A stretch of DNA of 43,878 bases, from the NCBI RefSeq assembly GCF_001311825.1, contig NZ_BBCB01000017.1, positions 1 to 43,878 on the forward strand, given 5' to 3'. The stretch's first letter is position 1. Each line of letters begins with the position of its first letter. This DNA comes from Salidesulfovibrio brasiliensis JCM 12178 (GTDB lineage: Bacteria > Desulfobacterota > Desulfovibrionia > Desulfovibrionales > Desulfovibrionaceae). A program made the position numbers and the translations under genes. This document shows positions 35,104-42,973 of the stretch, piece after piece. The notes under the pieces were generated by a model. The model had not been told where the DNA came from. It worked only from the letters and a program-made list of their open reading frames with translations, and did no database searches.

Positions 35104-36494
35104 GTGACGACTCCTCGGCTCGTAATCACCGGGCTCTCCGGCGGCTCCGGAAAGACCATCGTCTCTCTCGGCCTGTGTCGGGAGCTTTTGCGTCAGGGCC
35201 GCGATGTCCGCCCTTTTAAAAAGGGTCCGGACTACATTGACGCCACCTGGCTGGGTCTTGCCAGCGGGCACACCTGTTCCAATCTCGACCCCTTCTTTCT
35301 TCCGCAGGATCGGCTGCGTTCCCAGTTTCAGCACTATGCAAGTGGTGGCGATATTGCCGTCATTGAAGGCAATCGCGGCCTCTTTGACGGCAAGGACGAG
35401 CATGGATCATGCTCGACAGCCGAGCTTGCACGTTGTCTTGACGCGCCAGTTGTCATGGTGCTTGACGCCACAAAAATGACCCGCACGGCCGCGGCTGTGG
35501 TGGCCGGATGCGCTGCGTTCGAAAAGGGGTTGAATCTGGCTGGCGTGATCCTGAACAGGACGGCGGGCGAGCGGCACCGCTCTGTGCTCGAGCGGAGCAT
35601 CCGGGAGCACACGGATATTCCCGTGCTCGGTATGCTCCCTAAAATACGCAATAACCCCATCCCCGAGCGGCACATGGGGCTGGTCTCACATGCCGAATAC
35701 GCAGCAGACGGGTATTGCGGCGAGGAGCGTGCGCTTGACGCAGTGGCCGATCTGTTCAGCGAGTGGGTCGATGTGCCAGCGCTGACAACGATCGCCGAGG
35801 CTTCGCCGGAACTGGCCGAGGCTGCCCCGCTTTGGCCGGAGACGGAAAAGGCCAAGTCCGTGCGTATCGGCTATGTTCACGATGCCGCCTTCTGGTTCTA
35901 TTACCGAGAAAACCTCGAAGCACTGGAACGCGCCGGTGCGGAACTGGTCCGACTGTCCCTCCTTGATGATGGTGGCTGGCCGGAACTCGACGGCCTCTAC
36001 ATCGGCGGAGGATTTCCCGAGACATTTGCCGAACCGCTGGCTGCAAACAGGGTTGTCCGCGAACGGGTAAAGAATCTTTCGGACAACGATCTGCCGATTT
36101 ACGCCGAGTGTGGCGGGTTCATGTATCTGTGCAGTGCGCTGGAGTTCGACGGCCATTCCTATCCCATGGCGGGCGTCTTCCCGGTTCGAACCACTTTCTG
36201 TCAGCGTCCGCAAGGCTCGGGTATACGCGTGCCGAAGCGGTGGCCGAGAATCCGTTTTACGCTTCCGGAGAGGTTGTGCCGGGGCATGAGTTTCACTACT
36301 CGCGCTGTGTGACGGACGCACCTGAGAGTCTTCAGTTCGCCCTCGCCATGCACCGGGGCGGCGGGATGCTCGACAGCCGCGACGGGCTGGTCGCCAACCG
36401 AACCTTCGCCGCATACAACCACATTCACGCACTGGCCGTCCCCGGCTGGGCAACGCGATTCGTTGCCGCAGCCGAGGCCTACCGGGCCAGCTGA
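35104..36494 (+). CDS. cbiA/cobB: Cobyrinate a,c-diamide synthase (frame break at 36216)
   Basis: Glutamine-dependent amidotransferase of corrinoid synthesis, about 463 aa after restoring one base, that amidates the a and c side chains of cobyrinate using ATP and glutamine. The N-terminal ATP-binding domain has the P-loop ITGLSGGSGKTIVSLGL and FKKGPDYIDATW. The C-terminal class I glutaminase-like domain has YIGGGFPE and the nucleophile region YAECGGFMYL (Cys in ECGG). At 36211-36218 the frame breaks: caaggctcgg lacks a C, and caa ggc ctc ggg continues with YTRAEAVAENPFYASG and ends at 36494. As written, the protein stops at 36312 with a wrong tail. GTG 35104 is the likely start. Location directly after dsrABD is the known Desulfovibrio arrangement; a siroheme/sirohydrochlorin amidating role is an alternative. 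Confidence 0.88.
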
Positions 36495-36497
36495 TTC

Positions 36498-36788
36498 CTA
36501 CGCGGCAAACTCCCTGCCCAGTTCTTCAAACGGCGATGATTCAGCATCGCACAGCGAAACTTCGTGCACGTCACGAAGCTTTTCCGCCTGCTTGACCATC
36601 TGGTCGAGCCGCTGGTCAGCGTCCACCAGAAGCTGGATGCGGCTGGTTTCGCCTCCGCCGAGGGGCAGGACGAGGATGGCTTCGACATTGAATGCCCGGC
36701 GCGCGAAGAGGCCGCAGACATGCGACATGACGCCGGGGTGGTTGTTGACGATCAGGTCCAGAACGACGCGATTGGCAGTATTAGGCAT
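36498..36788 (-). CDS. ilvN: Acetolactate synthase, small (regulatory) subunit
   Basis: Short 96-aa ACT-domain subunit of acetolactate synthase, the IlvN/IlvM-like minimal form. The ACT motif is RVVLDLIVNNHPGVMSHVCGLFARRAFNVEAILV (here seen in pieces), with the Gly-rich LPLGGGETSRIQLLVD. It binds branched-chain amino acids, mainly valine, and conveys feedback inhibition to IlvB. It lacks the second C-terminal domain of IlvH, as usual for IlvN. It overlaps the ilvB stop by 8 bases (ATGCCTAA), so is translationally coupled. It converges with the cobyrinate synthase gene, 3 bp away. Confidence 0.88.
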   Translation of the reverse strand: MPNTANRVVLDLIVNNHPGVMSHVCGLFARRAFNVEAILVLPLGGGETSRIQLLVDADQRLDQMVKQAEKLRDVHEVSLCDAESSPFEELGREFAA

Positions 36789-38460
36789 TGGATGCTCCTT
36801 CGATCATGGTGCTGTTGGCAGCGCCCGGGGGCACCATGGGATAGACGTTGTCAGCCGCCTGAACGGGGATGCGGATGAGGGCAGGGCCGGTTGAGCGCAT
36901 TGCTTTGGTCATGACCGCCATGGGCGAGTCGCAGTCGGCAAGGTCGACGGCTTCAATGCCGAAGCCTTTGGCTATGGTCGTGAAATCGATGCGATTTGCG
37001 TAGCTGGAGGCGAACTTGCGGTCTTCGTAGAACAGTTCCTGCTGTTGCTGAACAAGACCGAGCGCGCCGTTGTCCGCAAGAATGATCTTGATGTTGAGTT
37101 GCTGCTCGGCGGCGGTTGCCAGCTCTTGAATGTTCATGAGCATGCTGCCGTCGCCGGTGAAACAGACCACTGTTCTGTCCGGATGCGCCAGCGCCGCGCC
37201 GATGGCAGCAGGGATGCCGAACCCCATGGTTCCGAGTCCTCCGGAGGTGAGGAACTGGCGGGGGCGCGTAACAGGGTAGGCCTGTGCCGCGCGCATCTGA
37301 TGCTGGCCCACGTCGGTGGTCACGATGGCGTCCGGCCCCAGCAGGGCGGCGGTTGCGCTCACAAGGCCGTAGGGCGAGGTCGGGTCATCCGTGCCGGGCA
37401 GCAGGGCGGGGTATTGCTTTTTGAGTTCCCCGATACGAGAAAGCCAGCCGCTACGGTCCTGCGTGCTGATGGAGTCGAGCAGGGCACCCAGCGCGGACGT
37501 GACGTCGGCGGTGATGCCCACGCAGTCGGTCTTCAGCTTGCCCAGTTCGCCGGGGTCGATGTCGATGTGGATGATGTCGGCGTCCGGGCAGAACCCTTCA
37601 AGCCTGCCGGTGGCGCGGTCGTCGAAGCGAACGCCTGCGGCGATGAGCAGGTCGCATTCCTCAAGGGCCATGTTGGTGTGCTTGGCCGCGTGCATGCCGA
37701 GCATGCCGAGGGAGAGCGGGTGGTCATGTGGCAGCGCGCCGAGTCCCATGAGGGTCATGGTGGAGGGGAGCGAGCCTTTTTCCGCAAGCCTTGTGGCGAT
37801 GCCCGCACAGTCGGACTGGGTCACGCCCCCGCCAAGATACAGAATCGGCCGTTTGGCGTGGTCGATCATGCGTGCTGCTTTGTCAATGGCCTCCCTGTCC
37901 ATGTCCGGGGCGGCTTCGGGTTCGCCGGGAGCGGGCAGGCGTGGCACGTCGATGGTCTGGCACTGGACGTCCTTGGGGATGTCGATGAGGACCGGGCCGG
38001 GCCTGCCCGATGCGGCGATGCGGAACGCCTCCGGGACAACGTGAAGCAGTTCCTGCGCGGAGCGGACAAGGTAGTTGTGCTTGGTGACGGGGATGCTCAT
38101 GCCGTAAATGTCCATCTCCTGAAAGGCGTCCGTGCCGATGAGGCTGAGAGGAACCTGACCGGTAATGCAAATGATGGGGATGGAGTCGAGCTTGGCGTCG
38201 GCCACGGCGGTAAGCAGGTTGGTGGCGCCGGGACCGGAGGTCGCCATGCACACGGCAGGCCTTCCGGTGGAGCGGGCCATGCCTTGCGCCATGAAAGCGG
38301 CTCCCTGTTCGTGCCGGGCGAGCACATGGCGGATGCGCTCGCTGCGGCCAAGGGCATCGTAGATGGGAAGGTTGGTGCCGCCGGGAATCCCGGCGATGGT
38401 TTTGATCTTTTGGCGTTCAAGCAGCCTGATGAGCAGCTCCGCTCCTGTCATGGACGGCAT
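36781..38460 (-). CDS. ilvB: Acetolactate synthase, large catalytic subunit
   Basis: Thiamine-diphosphate enzyme, 559 aa, condensing two pyruvates (or pyruvate and 2-oxobutyrate) to acetolactate (acetohydroxybutyrate), the first step of branched-chain amino-acid synthesis. The N-terminal catalytic Glu is in VLARHEQGAAFMAQG; the ThDP motif is GDGSMLMNIQELATAAEQ; the FAD-contacting region RFDDRATGRLEGF is present. GAGGAGG precedes ATG 38460. An in-frame extension to 38583 runs through the terminator hairpin and has no ribosome site, so it is rejected. It is preceded by an attenuator and followed by ilvN. Confidence 0.95.
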   Translation of the reverse strand: MPSMTGAELLIRLLERQKIKTIAGIPGGTNLPIYDALGRSERIRHVLARHEQGAAFMAQGMARSTGRPAVCMATSGPGATNLLTAVADAKLDSIPIICITGQVPLSLIGTDAFQEMDIYGMSIPVTKHNYLVRSAQELLHVVPEAFRIAASGRPGPVLIDIPKDVQCQTIDVPRLPAPGEPEAAPDMDREAIDKAARMIDHAKRPILYLGGGVTQSDCAGIATRLAEKGSLPSTMTLMGLGALPHDHPLSLGMLGMHAAKHTNMALEECDLLIAAGVRFDDRATGRLEGFCPDADIIHIDIDPGELGKLKTDCVGITADVTSALGALLDSISTQDRSGWLSRIGELKKQYPALLPGTDDPTSPYGLVSATAALLGPDAIVTTDVGQHQMRAAQAYPVTRPRQFLTSGGLGTMGFGIPAAIGAALAHPDRTVVCFTGDGSMLMNIQELATAAEQQLNIKIILADNGALGLVQQQQELFYEDRKFASSYANRIDFTTIAKGFGIEAVDLADCDSPMAVMTKAMRSTGPALIRIPVQAADNVYPMVPPGAANSTMIEGASNA

Positions 38461-38510
38461 GGCAATCCTCCTCGGTTTGCCCGGGCCGGTCCGGCGGTGT
38501 TCGGCTGCCT

Positions 38511-38549
38511 GAAAAAGCATCGCCCCCGCCGGTTGCACCGGCGGGGGCG
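38511..38549 (-). terminator. Attenuator terminator of ilvBN
   Basis: On the minus strand a 13-bp stem (38549-38537 with 38533-38521) around a 3-base loop is followed by ATGCTTTTTC. It lies between the leader peptide and ilvB. The segment GGTGCAAC within it (38539-38532) is complementary to GTTGCACC at the end of the leader peptide gene (38584-38577), the likely antiterminator. Confidence 0.85.
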
Positions 38550-38572
38550 TTTTCATGCGAGTGAAGGCCCCG

Positions 38573-38662
38573 TTATGGTGCAACGGTTTCGACTACGCAT
38601 ACTACTACCAGAACGTCGGCGACGTTCAGTGTGTGATGTATGGCATAATCGTGGCGATGCAT
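38573..38662 (-). CDS. ilvB leader peptide (attenuation)
   Basis: A 29-residue peptide gene that is too short for gene callers. AGGAAG lies 4 bases before ATG 38662. The peptide has 11 branched-chain residues of 29, with a dense block V-L-V-V-V-C-V-V at codons 17-24 (38614-38591), and ends in V-A-P. The last codons GTT GCA CCA contain the antiterminator segment. By analogy with enterobacterial ivbL, ilvL and leu leaders, ribosome stalling at Val (or Leu) codons would free this segment to pair with 38532-38539, prevent the terminator, and let ilvBN be read; normal translation covers it and allows termination. Confidence 0.8.
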   Translation of the reverse strand: MHRHDYAIHHTLNVADVLVVVCVVETVAP

Positions 38663-38688
38663 GAGGCTTCCTAGTTTTTGTTCGAAAA

Positions 38689-38718
38689 ACGATAGACGTG
38701 ATGGGGAATTGCTGTCAA
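38689..38718 (-). promoter_or_regulatory. Promoter of the ilv leader
   Basis: On the minus strand, perfect TTGACA (38718-38713), 18 bases, TATCGT (38694-38689, four of six to TATAAT). Transcription would start near 38682, giving about 20 bases before the leader peptide ATG. Confidence 0.65.
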
Positions 38719-38831
38719 CCCCCTCACGGCATTATTCTTCAGACTGGAGGTTGACGCCGTGATTGCCAGACCGCTCCCGCTCTGGTACAGCCAAGGCCTG
38801 ACAACACCATGCCAACAAGGAGAATATGATC

Positions 38832-39329
38832 ATGATAAAGTTTGAAACCACCATGGGCGAGTTCACCATGGAACTGTATGCCGACAAGGCACCCAAGACC
38901 GTCGAGAACTTTTTGGAATACGTCCGCGAGGGATTTTACGACGGCACCATCTTTCACCGCGTGATCGACGGGTTCATGGTTCAGGGTGGCGGCTTCACCC
39001 CGGATATGGCCCAGAAGCCCACCAAGGACCCGGTGGAGAACGAGGCCGACAACGGCGTGAAGAACGAAATGTACACCGTGTCCATGGCCCGGACCATGGA
39101 ACCGCACTCCGCCACGGCCCAGTTCTTCGTGAACGTGGCCGACAACAGCTTTTTGGATTTCCGCGCCAAGAACCCTCAGGGCTGGGGCTACTGTGTGTTC
39201 GGCAAGGTTGTTGAGGGCACTGACGTCATCGACAAGATGCGCAAGGCCGAAACCGGCAACTTCGGATTCCATGAAAATGTGCCATCTGAGTCCATTGTCA
39301 TCGAGAAGGCGTACGAAATCGAAGATTAA
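38832..39329 (+). CDS. ppiB: Peptidyl-prolyl cis-trans isomerase (cyclophilin type)
   Basis: Cytoplasmic cyclophilin, 165 aa, speeding proline isomerisation during protein folding. The catalytic Arg is in FHRVIDGFMVQGGG, with the Gln-rich substrate groove residues in SMARTMEPHSATAQFFVN (Arg-Thr-Met and Gln-Phe-Phe), and FGKVVEGTDVIDKM near the end. No signal peptide, so PpiB- rather than PpiA-like. AAGGAG at 38817-38822 is 9 bases from ATG 38832 and only 3 from ATG 38826, favouring the former. Followed by a strong terminator. Likely single-gene transcript. Confidence 0.92.
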   Translation: MIKFETTMGEFTMELYADKAPKTVENFLEYVREGFYDGTIFHRVIDGFMVQGGGFTPDMAQKPTKDPVENEADNGVKNEMYTVSMARTMEPHSATAQFFVNVADNSFLDFRAKNPQGWGYCVFGKVVEGTDVIDKMRKAETGNFGFHENVPSESIVIEKAYEIED

Positions 39330-39351
39330 TCGAGTTTTTGAACGAAAAGCG

Positions 39352-39384
39352 AAAGGCCGGGGTTTGTTTCCCGGCCTTTTTTTT
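39352..39384 (+). terminator. Rho-independent terminator after ppiB
   Basis: Stem aaaggccggg (39352-39361) with cccggccttt (39370-39379), then a run of eight T (39377-39384) that overlaps the end of the stem. Canonical terminator 22 bases after the ppiB stop. Confidence 0.92.
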
Positions 39385-39900
39385 GTGTGAACGCTGTCTG
39401 AGGATGTAGGCAGTAAGGGGCACAATGATACCGACATATACTATCGATTTTGGGGTGCTAATCGGGCGAGAATCGGCATAATCGGTTGTAATTGCGTCTA
39501 TGAAGGAGAAATCTGGAAATTTACCTGCATTTGACAGTGGTTCGGGTATTGTGTAATACAATATGGCTGCAGTCATTCACTGTATGGCTGCGCTGCCGAA
39601 AGGCGAAAAACTGCAATGTAGTAGGTGGTAGTCAGGAGTTGCATTTGTAATAAACTAAGCTGAAACGACGTTGCATTGAATGATGTTTCTTTTCTACAAT
39701 AGACATTTATTAATGTATCGTCTCTTACTGCTTTAGCCCGTTATTGTTGCAATCGACAAAAACCCAATGATTACATCCTGCGAAAACCCTTTTTTAGGCT
39801 TGGCGGGCCAATGTCCGGCCTGCCGTTCGGCTCACATTCCGAGAGGCCTGCGCGAGAGGTATCCTCTTCTCTAACCCCTTTTTCCTTATTGGATGATGTG

Positions 39901-39924
39901 ACGGCTTTCATCAATGAAAGCCGT
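39901..39924 (+). repeat. Perfect 24-bp palindrome in the leader of the betaine transporter operon
   Basis: acggctttcat (39901-39911), ca, atgaaagccgt (39914-39924): 11-bp arms with a 2-base centre. It ends 25 bases before the ATG of the ATPase gene. With so short a loop it is better as a DNA operator for a dimeric repressor than as an RNA hairpin, though the arms could also form a cruciform-like stem if transcribed. Confidence 0.6.
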
Positions 39925-39949
39925 GTCTTCACGTGTTCCAGGAGTATGT

Positions 39950-41152
39950 ATGGCTAAAATAGAAGTTGAGAATCTTTACAAAATCTTTGGGCCCAATCCG
40001 TCCAAGGTCCTTCCAATGCTTGAGAAGGGCGCCACGAAGGACGAGATCATGGAAAAGACCAAGCACGGGGTCGGCGTCAACAACGCCAGCTTTACCGTGG
40101 AAGAAGGCGAAATCGTCGTGGTCATGGGCCTTTCCGGTAGCGGTAAATCCACACTGGTTCGCTGCGTCAATCGTCTCATTGAGCCCACTGCGGGCACCAT
40201 TCGCATCGACGGACAGAACATCACTGAACTGAATCGTGAAGAGTTGCGTATGGTTCGTCTGACCAAGCTCGGTATGGTCTTCCAGAATTTTGCGCTGTAT
40301 CCGCACCGCACCGTTGCGCAGAACGCCGAATACGGTCTGGAGATTCAGGGCGTGTCTGCGTCCGAACGCCGCAAGAAGGCCAACGAGGCGCTTTCCATCG
40401 TCGGCCTCGGCGGCTGGGAGGATTCCTATCCGGAGCAACTCTCCGGTGGCATGCAGCAGCGCGTTGGCCTCGCCCGCGCCCTTGCACTCGATCCGGACAT
40501 CCTGCTCATGGACGAGGCGTTTTCCGCGCTCGACCCGCTGATCCGTAGCGATATGCAGGACGAGTTGATCAACCTGCAGGACGAGATGCACAAGACCATC
40601 CTCTTCATTTCGCACGACCTTGACGAAGCCCTGAAGCTGGGCGACCGCATCGTGCTGATGAAGGACGGCCGCATCGTGCAGATCGGCACCCCCGAGGACA
40701 TCCTCACCAGCCCGGCCAACGACTACGTGGAGCGTTTCGTCGAGAACGCCGACATTACGCAGGTGCTCACCGCCGAATCCGTGATGAAGAAGTGCGAAGC
40801 CGTGGCCTACCTCAAGAGCGACGGCCCCCGCTCCGCGCTGCGCAAGATGCGCAAGCACGCCATCTCTGGCCTCTTTGTCATCGACAACGACCACAAGGTC
40901 GCCGGTGTTATCTCGGTTGAGGATTGCAAGGAACTCATTGAAAAAGACAGCCGGGACCTGACGTCCGTCATGACCAAGGATCCCGTTACCGTGACCCTGG
41001 ACACCCCGGCTAGCGAACTGATTCAGATTATCTACGACCTGCCGTACCCGCTGGCGGTCGTGAATGAAAAGGGCAGGCTCAAGGGCGTGATCGTCCGCGG
41101 TACCCTGCTCGGTGCACTGGCGGAAAGGGGGAATGTTGATGACAATTCCTAG
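39950..41152 (+). CDS. opuAA/proV: Glycine betaine/proline ABC importer, ATP-binding subunit with CBS domains
   Basis: ATPase of an osmoprotectant ABC importer, 400 aa. Walker A is GLSGSGKSTL (residues about 60-69), Q-loop GMVFQNFALYPH, signature LSGGMQQRVGLARAL, Walker B ILLMDEAFSALDP and H-loop ISHDLDEAL. After residue about 270 two CBS domains follow (SALRKMRKHAISGLFVID; DLTSVMTKDPVTVTLDT), which in OpuA-type systems sense ionic strength and gate transport. AGGAG precedes ATG 39950; the in-frame ATG at 39914 is part of the palindrome. It overlaps the permease gene by 14 bases. Confidence 0.93.
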   Translation: MAKIEVENLYKIFGPNPSKVLPMLEKGATKDEIMEKTKHGVGVNNASFTVEEGEIVVVMGLSGSGKSTLVRCVNRLIEPTAGTIRIDGQNITELNREELRMVRLTKLGMVFQNFALYPHRTVAQNAEYGLEIQGVSASERRKKANEALSIVGLGGWEDSYPEQLSGGMQQRVGLARALALDPDILLMDEAFSALDPLIRSDMQDELINLQDEMHKTILFISHDLDEALKLGDRIVLMKDGRIVQIGTPEDILTSPANDYVERFVENADITQVLTAESVMKKCEAVAYLKSDGPRSALRKMRKHAISGLFVIDNDHKVAGVISVEDCKELIEKDSRDLTSVMTKDPVTVTLDTPASELIQIIYDLPYPLAVVNEKGRLKGVIVRGTLLGALAERGNVDDNS

Positions 41153-41975
41153 AATACCCATCGGAGACTGGATTGAAGCCTTCATCGACTTTCTTGTCGA
41201 GAACCTTTCGTTCCTGACCAAGGCGTTCTCCGAAGTCACGGAGAACGGTCTCGACTGGATCGAGGCAGGCATGAAAGCCGTGCCGCCGTGGATTTTCATC
41301 CCGCTTTTCGCCCTGCTGGCCTGGCGTCTTTCCAAGAGCAAGGGCATCGGTGTGTTCTGCCTGATCGGCTTCACGCTGATCCTGAGCATGGGCCTTTGGA
41401 AAGCAACCATGAGCACCATCGCGCTCGTGCTGGTTTCCACTCTGGTGTCCATCGCCATCGGCGTTCCCGTGGGCATTTTCGCCGCCATGAGCCGTCCGGT
41501 GTACCGTGTGGTCATGCCGGTGCTCGACGTCATGCAGACCATGCCCGCGTTCGTCTACCTCATCCCTGCCATCCCGTTCTTCGGCCTCGGCAAGGTTGCG
41601 GCGATCTTCTCGACCGTCGTCTTCGCCATGCCTCCGGCGATCCGCCTGACCTGCCTGGGCATCAAGCAGGTCCCGAGCGAGCTCGTGGAGTGTGCCGAAG
41701 CGTTCGGTTCCAACCGCTGGCAGCGCCTCGTGAAACTGGAGCTGCCCATGGCGACTCCGACCATCATGGCCGGTGTCAACCAGACCGTCATGCTGGCGCT
41801 CTCCATGGTCGTCATCGCGGCCATGATCGGCGCGCGTGGTCTTGGCGGAGAAGTTTGGAAGGCAATTCAGCGTATGCAAATGGGTGATGGCTTTGAGGCC
41901 GGTATCGGCATCGTCATCGTGGCCATCGCTCTCGACCGAATCCTGCAGAAGCTTGGCTCTCGCAGCAAAGCGTAA
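41139..41975 (+). CDS. opuAB/proW: Glycine betaine/proline ABC importer, permease subunit
   Basis: Inner-membrane permease, 278 aa. An N-terminal amphipathic region (IEAFIDFLVENLSFLTKAF) typical of ProW leads into five to six helices. The cytoplasmic EAA loop ECAEAFGSNRWQRLVKLELP contacts the ATPase. MVVIAAMIGARGLGGEVWKAIQRM is the family C-terminal signature. AAGGGGG precedes ATG 41139 at good spacing, overlapping the ATPase stop. Cotranscribed with the binding protein gene 21 bases downstream. Confidence 0.93.
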   Translation: MTIPRIPIGDWIEAFIDFLVENLSFLTKAFSEVTENGLDWIEAGMKAVPPWIFIPLFALLAWRLSKSKGIGVFCLIGFTLILSMGLWKATMSTIALVLVSTLVSIAIGVPVGIFAAMSRPVYRVVMPVLDVMQTMPAFVYLIPAIPFFGLGKVAAIFSTVVFAMPPAIRLTCLGIKQVPSELVECAEAFGSNRWQRLVKLELPMATPTIMAGVNQTVMLALSMVVIAAMIGARGLGGEVWKAIQRMQMGDGFEAGIGIVIVAIALDRILQKLGSRSKA

Positions 41976-41996
41976 CGACTCAAACGGAGACAGAAA

Positions 41997-42848
41997 ATGA
42001 AGAAACTTATCGTATCCCTCGTGGCCATCGCCCTGTGCGCGGCCATGGCAATCCCCGCCTTGGCCTCCAAGGGCAAGGTCGAACTGGCCTATGTGGAGTG
42101 GTCCTCCGAAGTGGCCTCCACCAACGTTGTCAAGGCTGTTCTTGAAGACCGCCTCGGCTACGAATGCGAAATCATCCCGGTTTCCGTCGGCCCGATGTAC
42201 GCGGCCGTCGCTGCCGGCGACGTGGACGGCATGGTTTCCTCCTGGCAGCCCATCCAGTCCGCCAACCTTGAGCGCACCAAGAACGAACTGGTCAACCTCG
42301 GCCCGAACATGGTCGGCGTACAGTCCGGTCTCGTGGTGCCCGAATACGTCACCATCGACTCCATTGCCGAACTCAAGGACGCCGCCGACAAGTTCGACGG
42401 TGAAATCATCGGCATCGACCCCGGCGCAGGTGTCATGCAGCAGGCTGAAAATGCCATCGAGCAGTACGGCCTTGAAGACAAGATGGAACTGATTGACTCC
42501 ACCGGCGCCATGATGACCGCTGCCCTGAAGGACAGCATCCGTCGCAACGAATGGGTCGTGGTCACCGGCTGGACCCCGCACTGGAAGTGGGGAACCTGGA
42601 AGCTCAAGTACCTCAAGGACCCCAAGGGTGTCTTCGGCGATCCTGAAGACGGCTCCATCCTGACCCTCGTCCGCAAGGGCCTGGATAAGGATATGCCCGA
42701 AGTGTACAACTTCCTGAACAACTTCAAGTGGTCCCCGGACGAAATGGCCGAAGTCATGGTCTCCATCCGTGAAGGCATGGAGCCTGCTGACGCCGCCAAG
42801 GAATACATCAAAAAGCACAAGGATCAGGTGGACGGCTGGCTGAAGTAG
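41997..42848 (+). CDS. opuAC/proX: Glycine betaine-type substrate-binding protein 1
   Basis: Periplasmic binding protein, 283 aa, with a Sec signal peptide (residues 1-23, KK...ALCAAMAIPALAS). The OpuAC fold motifs are AYVEWSSEVASTNVVKAVL, AGDVDGMVSSWQP and TGWTPHWKWGTWKLKYLKDP; the Trp residues in EW, SW, GW and HW are candidates for the aromatic cage that holds the quaternary ammonium. CGGAGA precedes ATG 41997. It shares about the same layout as the second binding protein at 42974. Confidence 0.92.
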   Translation: MKKLIVSLVAIALCAAMAIPALASKGKVELAYVEWSSEVASTNVVKAVLEDRLGYECEIIPVSVGPMYAAVAAGDVDGMVSSWQPIQSANLERTKNELVNLGPNMVGVQSGLVVPEYVTIDSIAELKDAADKFDGEIIGIDPGAGVMQQAENAIEQYGLEDKMELIDSTGAMMTAALKDSIRRNEWVVVTGWTPHWKWGTWKLKYLKDPKGVFGDPEDGSILTLVRKGLDKDMPEVYNFLNNFKWSPDEMAEVMVSIREGMEPADAAKEYIKKHKDQVDGWLK

Positions 42849-42864
42849 CCGCTTCCTGATTAAC

Positions 42865-42896
42865 GAAACGCCGCCCGTTTCGCGGGTGGCGTTTCC
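42865..42896 (+). terminator. Hairpin between the two binding-protein genes
   Basis: 13-bp stem (42865-42877 with 42883-42895, one G-T pair) around tttcg. No T-run follows, only GTTTCCATAATG. It may attenuate reading into the second binding-protein gene or stabilise the upstream mRNA. Confidence 0.55.
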
Positions 42897-42973
42897 ATAA
42901 TGACCCGGACCCGCGCCCTCAGGTGGGTGAAACGATCGGGCCGGGGTTGTTCAACTCCAATCTGGAGGTTCTC

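Larger units (their letters stand above)
39330..39949 (+). other. Long intergenic region before the betaine transporter operon
   Basis: 620 bp without a convincing gene. It starts with the ppiB terminator. TATTGT (39547-39552) and ACAATA (39558-39563) form an operator-like inverted repeat with 5 bases between. The direct repeat ATGGCTGC occurs at 39563 and again about 20 bases later. GTTGCATT occurs twice around 39634-39675. The region ends with the 24-bp palindrome at 39901. It probably holds the promoter and osmoregulatory control of the opu/proU-type operon. Confidence 0.4.

Noticed and set aside
38461-38583. Upstream extension of ilvB to 38583
   Set aside because: The extension would translate the terminator hairpin, lacks a ribosome site, and the family N-terminus matches ATG 38460.
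37045-38664. 539-codon open frame on the plus strand opposite ilvB
   Set aside because: Shadow of a GC-rich gene; it also crosses the attenuator and shows no family features.
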